A DNA stretch of 37,769 bases, taken from the NCBI GenBank assembly GCA_913031385.1, contig CAJWCT010000005.1, positions 1-37,769 on the forward strand, in the 5' to 3' direction. A program made the position numbers and the translations under genes. The notes beneath the pieces were generated by a model. The model saw nothing but the letters and a program-made list of their open reading frames with translations. It did not search any database and was not told the origin of the DNA. This document shows, piece by piece, positions 33,948-37,769 of this stretch; the stretch's first letter is position 1; each line of letters starts with the position of its first letter. The stretch comes from an uncultured Flavobacteriales bacterium (GTDB taxonomy: Bacteria; Bacteroidota; Bacteroidia; Flavobacteriales; Flavobacteriaceae).

Positions 33948-34712
33948 CTAACTATTTTTTATATACATTTCTCTTACTTTTTTATATAAATTTGAGGAAT
34001 ACACGAAGTTAGTTACTGATTCATTGTCAGTTTTGAAAATAGTGTGTTTACTTCCTTCCCATTCTTTATTTCCTTCTTTTAAAAAAATTATTTTTTCACC
34101 AATTTCCATAACAGAATTCATGTCATGAGAGTTTATAATTGTAACGATTTTGTACTCATCGGTGATTTCTTTAATTAAATTATCAATAATAATGGCTGTA
34201 TTAGGATCTAATCCAGAGTTCGGTTCATCGCAAAACAAGAATTTAGGATTATTTACAATTGCTCTGGCTATTGCAACTCTTTTTTGCATACCTCCAGATG
34301 CTTCACTAGGCATTTTTTTATTTGTATTTTCAAGGTTAACTCTTTTCAAAACTTGGTTTACCCTATCTAACATTTCATCATTACTGTAATTATTGAACAT
34401 TTTCAAAGGAAGCATTACGTTTTCTTCTATGTTCATTGAATCAAATAATGCACTTCCTTGAAAAACTGTACCAATTTTTGATTTGAGACCCATTTTTTCT
34501 TTATCAGAAATATTTTTATAATTAATACCATCAAATTTAATTTCTCCTAAATCATAATTATGCAATCCTAATAAACATTTTAACAAAACTGTTTTTCCAG
34601 ATCCACTTTCACCTATAACAAGACTAGTTTTGCCTCTTTCAAATGTTGCAGATATTGCACTTAGAACTTTTATTCCATCAAATGATTTCTGTAAATTTTT
34701 AATTTCTATCAT
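33948..34712 (-). CDS. mlaF: ABC transporter ATPase, MlaF type
   Basis: The ATPase of an MCE/Mla-type phospholipid transporter at the inner membrane. Walker A is GESGSGKTVLLK, the signature is SGGMQKRVAIARA, and Walker B is FLFCDEPNSGLDP. The track start at 34772 adds 20 unlikely residues. Starting at MIEIKNLQKSF (34712) restores the normal N-terminus and produces a TAATG overlap with the mlaE stop, indicating translational coupling. No MCE-domain gene lies downstream in this window. Confidence 0.93.
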   Translation of the reverse strand: MIEIKNLQKSFDGIKVLSAISATFERGKTSLVIGESGSGKTVLLKCLLGLHNYDLGEIKFDGINYKNISDKEKMGLKSKIGTVFQGSALFDSMNIEENVMLPLKMFNNYSNDEMLDRVNQVLKRVNLENTNKKMPSEASGGMQKRVAIARAIVNNPKFLFCDEPNSGLDPNTAIIIDNLIKEITDEYKIVTIINSHDMNSVMEIGEKIIFLKEGNKEWEGSKHTIFKTDNESVTNFVYSSNLYKKVREMYIKNS

Positions 34713-35449
34713 TATCCTAAAAGTATTTGAGTTAAAATATAATTTAGTATGATAATGCATACACATGTCCATATAAAAGAGGTCGTGCTAGCTTTTCCAA
34801 CTTCTAATGCCCCTCCTTTCATATAATATCCATGAAATGATGGAACAGTTGCAATAATTAAACCAAAAACAAATGTCTTTATAAATGCATATGTCATATG
34901 GAATGGTATGAATTCTGTTTGAATTCCAGTAATAAAATTATCTACTGTGCTGTATCCACCATAAATACATGCAGCCATTCCGCCTAGCATTCCTAAAAAC
35001 ATAGCGACTGATATTAAAAAAGGGTATAATAACATTGCTATAACCTTTGGAAAAACAAGATAGTTTATAGAATTTACACCCATTACTTCTAGAGCATCTA
35101 TTTGCTCAGTCACTCTCATGGATCCAATACTAGATGTTATGAAAGATCCAACTTTTCCAGCCATAATTATTGAAATTATAGTAGGTGCAAATTCTAATAT
35201 AATAATTTCTCTTGTTGCGAATCCAATAAGATATTTGGGATATAATGAGCCAGTCATGTTAAGTGCCATTTGAATAGTGATAACTCCTCCAATAAAAAAG
35301 GAAACAAATGAAATAATTCCTAGAGAATTAACTACAGTATCTTCAGTATCTTTTATTATAAGTTGTCTCATAACCGACCACTTGGTTGGTTTATCAAACA
35401 TTTTCTTTAACATTGTAAAATATAAACCTATGTTGTGAAAAAAAATCAT
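34712..35449 (-). CDS. mlaE: ABC transporter permease, MlaE type
   Basis: A 245-aa permease of the MlaE family with five or six membrane helices. Typical marks are KPTKWSVMRQLIIKD at the N-terminus, FFIGGVITIQMAL, GSMRVTEQIDALEVMGVN, and FVFGLIIATVPSFHGYYMKGGA near the C-terminus. It forms the transmembrane part of the lipid transporter with mlaF, whose ATG overlaps its stop. It is divergent from pafA across a 101-nt gap. Confidence 0.93.
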   Translation of the reverse strand: MIFFHNIGLYFTMLKKMFDKPTKWSVMRQLIIKDTEDTVVNSLGIISFVSFFIGGVITIQMALNMTGSLYPKYLIGFATREIIILEFAPTIISIIMAGKVGSFITSSIGSMRVTEQIDALEVMGVNSINYLVFPKVIAMLLYPFLISVAMFLGMLGGMAACIYGGYSTVDNFITGIQTEFIPFHMTYAFIKTFVFGLIIATVPSFHGYYMKGGALEVGKASTTSFIWTCVCIIILNYILTQILLG

Positions 35450-35521
35450 CTATAATATTTCATTTATTAAATAAATTAGAATATAATTTACAACAAATTA
35501 TTTTTTATCGCACTTAACATC

Positions 35522-35540
35522 TAATTTTGGTGCAAAATTA
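35522..35540 (+). promoter_or_regulatory. pafA promoter -7 box inside a perfect palindrome
   Basis: TAATTTTG (35522-35529) matches the -7 consensus TAnnTTTG and lies 21 nt before the pafA ATG. It is the left arm of a perfect 8-3-8 inverted repeat, TAATTTTG gtg CAAAATTA. A protein binding the palindrome would block the promoter. No TTG is found at the expected -33 position. Confidence 0.45.
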
Positions 35541-35550
35541 ATTAAAAAAA

Positions 35551-37188
35551 ATGTTAAGATTTTTTTGCATAACATGTGTTTTCCTATTTTTTAATTGTCA
35601 ATCTAATTTTTTAGATAATAACAGCTCAAAACCAAAAATTATTGTTGGTGTTGTTGTTGATCAGATGAGATATGATTATTTAACAAGATTAAGTAATAAA
35701 TTTTCTGATGATGGGTTTAATAGGCTAATTAATCAAGGGTTTAATTGTACAAATAATCATTTCAATTATGTACCTACCTATACCGGCCCCGGGCATGCTT
35801 CAGTATTCACTGGAACGACTCCAGCAAATCATGGTATTATAGGAAATAACTGGTATAACAAGTTCGAAGATTCGTTTGTCTATTGCGCAGGTGATGATGG
35901 AGTGAATCCAATAGGGACTGCAGACCGTGCTGGAAAAATGTCGCCGCATCGTATGAAGTCTACCACTTTTGGTGATGAGAACAGGCTGCAAACCCGGGGA
36001 AAGGGAAAAACCATCGGGGTAGCTTTAAAGGATCGTGGAGCAATACTTCCAGCAGGTCATGCTGCAAATGCCGCTTACTGGTTTCATGGCAAGAATGAAG
36101 CGAAATGGATCACAAGCTCTTACTATATGGAGCAATTACCTCAATGGGTGCAGGATTTTAATGATTCTGGTATCGCGAAGTCTTATTTGAAAGAATGGGC
36201 GCCGTTGAAGGACATCACAACATATGAGCAAAGTGGGGTGGACCGTAATGAATTTGAGTTTGGTTTCGACGGAAAAGAAACTGCAGATTTCCCTTATGAT
36301 CTGAAAACACTGGCTAAAGCAAATGGCGAATATGATCTTATCAAGGCCACACCTTTCGGAAATGATCTTACTGCCGAATTTGCTAAAGCTGCGATCAAAG
36401 GTGAAGAACTAGGAATGGACAATATTACAGACGTTCTTACTCTTAGTTTTTCCAGTACCGATTATGTTGGCCACAACTTTGGAGTGAATAGTAAGGAAAT
36501 TCAGGATACCTACATGAGATTGGATGAGAATATTGCCGATGTTCTGCAATTTCTGGATACTGAGGTTGGCGCTGGGGAGTATGTGGTTTTTCTAACCGCA
36601 GATCATGGTGGAGTAGATGTTCCTGCCTATCTAAGGTCTAAAAAGGTGCCAGCTGGTTATTATGATGAATTAACCATGAAGGAAAAACTGAATAAATATT
36701 CTTCTGAAACATTCAAAAATGATAGTCTTATAAAAAATATAAGCAACAGCCAGATCTTCCTGAATTACGATGAATTATTAGCTGAAGATCTCAGTGTGGA
36801 AGAAGTGACGTCTAAAATGTCTCATTTCTTATTGAAACAGGAGAAAATATCTAGAGTATTCACGAGGCATGAACTTCAGATTGGTGCGTTTTCAAACCAA
36901 ATTGGAGAACTTATTCAGAATGGGTATAACCAGAAGCGTAGCGGAGACCTGGTATTTGTAATCGATCCTGGTTATATTGTATACCCTGATAAGGGAACGA
37001 CTCATGGAAGTGGGTTCGCTTACGACACACATGCGCCTCTTCTTTTCTTCGGAAAAGGTATTAACAAAGGTGAAACTTACGAGAAAACATACATTAGAGA
37101 TATTGCACCTACTATTTCAGCGATGCTGGGAATTGCTTTCCCAAATGCCAGTACGGGAAGACCTTTAAAGGAAGTGTTGGACAGGTAA
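35551..37188 (+). CDS. pafA: Alkaline phosphatase, PafA family
   Basis: PafA-type phosphate-irrepressible alkaline phosphatases are exported zinc monoesterases. A lipoprotein-like signal (FFCITCVFLFFNC) comes first. Active-site motifs are all present: Asp37 in VVVDQMR, nucleophile Thr78 in YTGPGHAS, Asn99 in GIIGNN, Lys160/Arg162 in ALKDRGA, STDYVGHNFG, TADHGG, and THGSGFAYDTHAPLLFFG. Length 545 aa is normal and the frame is intact. Base composition is not uniform: the first ~230 bases are about 26% GC, and from the Thr78 codon onward it jumps to about 48% locally. The encoded protein may therefore be a hybrid of two pafA genes, by recombination or by assembly. Confidence 0.92.
   Translation: MLRFFCITCVFLFFNCQSNFLDNNSSKPKIIVGVVVDQMRYDYLTRLSNKFSDDGFNRLINQGFNCTNNHFNYVPTYTGPGHASVFTGTTPANHGIIGNNWYNKFEDSFVYCAGDDGVNPIGTADRAGKMSPHRMKSTTFGDENRLQTRGKGKTIGVALKDRGAILPAGHAANAAYWFHGKNEAKWITSSYYMEQLPQWVQDFNDSGIAKSYLKEWAPLKDITTYEQSGVDRNEFEFGFDGKETADFPYDLKTLAKANGEYDLIKATPFGNDLTAEFAKAAIKGEELGMDNITDVLTLSFSSTDYVGHNFGVNSKEIQDTYMRLDENIADVLQFLDTEVGAGEYVVFLTADHGGVDVPAYLRSKKVPAGYYDELTMKEKLNKYSSETFKNDSLIKNISNSQIFLNYDELLAEDLSVEEVTSKMSHFLLKQEKISRVFTRHELQIGAFSNQIGELIQNGYNQKRSGDLVFVIDPGYIVYPDKGTTHGSGFAYDTHAPLLFFGKGINKGETYEKTYIRDIAPTISAMLGIAFPNASTGRPLKEVLDR
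35765..35790. other. Sharp base-composition junction inside pafA
   Basis: Lines 35641-35760 are 25-27% GC by hand count, while 35881-36060 are 47-53% GC. The switch occurs at TATACCGGCCCCGGGCATGC, the most conserved stretch of the gene. Everything to the right, including the last gene, keeps a GC content near 40% or more. Confidence 0.8.
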
Positions 37189-37189
37189 T

Positions 37190-37769
37190 TTAAAGAAACT
37201 TATTTTTAATAGCGTCCCAACGCAATTTTCTAATAAAACGGCCTTCTTCTTCGGATACGAGAAAAGGTCGTTTTTTCTTTCTGGCATTAAAGAAACCAGA
37301 TAGATAATGTAAAAAAGCGAAAGGATTCATCTTTAGAGCAGCAAGTTTAGCTGAAGCGATCATGCTTAAAGCAATTCCATATCGAAGTCTGTAGAATGCC
37401 TCCCCTTGCTTGCGACCAGAATGCTCAAAATAATTCATTCCAGTGGGACGAAGATGTTTTACCAGAAGATTTTCATCGGTCACAACTTTCCATCCATGAA
37501 ATCTAGCCAGAAGTTCATCTGCTGTATCCCAGCCCATGGCAGGTTTAAGTTCCCCAATTTGTATAAAACAATGTTTGCTGTAAGCTTTTAGTGCGCCACG
37601 AATGTGATCCTTGCCTGTAAGATTTTCGGGAATCCATTTGTCCTTTCTCTGGACACTGCAAAAACCTCCAGCCATTCCAACACCCGGTTCCGACTCAAAT
37701 ATCTCAACGATCCTTTGCAGGTAGTTTGCAGGAAAAATAAGGTCGGCGTCAAATTTACAAATGATATCA
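37190..37769 (-). CDS. Glycosyltransferase family 2 protein, 5' end missing
   Basis: This is the C-terminal part of a GT-A fold glycosyltransferase. The track's ORF starts at an internal Met (37675), but the frame stays open to the window edge, adding CKFDADLIFPANYLQRIVEI, where DAD fits the GT2 DxD metal/nucleotide-sugar motif. Further on are HIRGALKAY, GWDTADELLARFHGW (the usual acceptor/catalytic region) and HLRPTG. The C-terminus is a helical basic tail. It converges on pafA with 1 nt between stop codons. It belongs to the higher-GC segment, so its link to the rest of the window depends on the junction in pafA being real. Confidence 0.85.
   Translation of the reverse strand, partial: DIICKFDADLIFPANYLQRIVEIFESEPGVGMAGGFCSVQRKDKWIPENLTGKDHIRGALKAYSKHCFIQIGELKPAMGWDTADELLARFHGWKVVTDENLLVKHLRPTGMNYFEHSGRKQGEAFYRLRYGIALSMIASAKLAALKMNPFAFLHYLSGFFNARKKKRPFLVSEEEGRFIRKLRWDAIKNKFL

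Noticed and set aside
34713-34772. 20-residue N-terminal extension of MlaF
   Set aside because: It overlaps the end of mlaE by 60 nt and has no homologous character; MIEIKNLQ at 34712 is the normal N-terminus with TAATG coupling.

Overview
The window is AT-rich Bacteroidota DNA, almost certainly from the class Flavobacteriia. The best evidence is the gliding and type IX secretion block (gldJ, porU, porV) followed by cdd, pdhA and pdhC. Supporting signs are many lipoprotein signal peptides, no Shine-Dalgarno sites, and promoter boxes of the TAnnTTTG type. Genes are tightly packed, no intergenic gap exceeds about 200 bases, and I see no rRNA, tRNA, CRISPR array or insertion sequence.

Layout. 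(1) 1-7906, minus strand: a catabolic operon for deoxyhexose-rich glycans, with a GH78 alpha-L-rhamnosidase, a GH95 alpha-L-fucosidase/galactosidase, and a giant DUF6067/GH123_N-like lipoprotein. The last is cut by the window edge and absent from the ORF track. (2) 8054-8587, minus strand: a membrane-anchored NTF2/SnoaL-like protein with its own terminator. (3) 8739-15399, plus strand: an exported Cys-type sulfatase, a DUF1080 protein, an exported formylglycine-generating enzyme with both catalytic cysteines, an anchored amidohydrolase lacking the usual first metal motif, a YkvI-type membrane protein and a small Cys-rich DUF6970-like lipoprotein. Blocks 1 and 3 together look like part of a sulfated fucose/rhamnose polysaccharide locus without SusC/SusD in view.

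(4) 15405-19991, minus strand: unrelated small genes (orphan lipoprotein, DinB-like, two tandem mini membrane proteins, DUF4153-like, methyltransferase, ABM-like monooxygenase). They are separated into modules by five copies of a ~50-bp repeat that runs from the stop codon of one gene almost to the start codon of the next. This cassette-like array is the most unusual structure in the window. (5) 20031-20679, plus strand: a membrane protein plus XRE regulator with a visible promoter and overlapping operator. (6) 20689-35449: core genes yjbQ, murF, gldJ, porU, porV, cdd, pdhA, pdhC, an SDR, a SprT-like protein, a nucleotidyltransferase, and mlaF/mlaE.

(7) 35551-37769: a pafA-type alkaline phosphatase and a partial glycosyltransferase. 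Inside pafA, at the catalytic Thr codon (~35,780), base composition jumps from about 26% to about 48% GC and stays raised to the window end. This is either a recombination/transfer junction or a chimeric assembly join, and everything to its right should be treated with caution.
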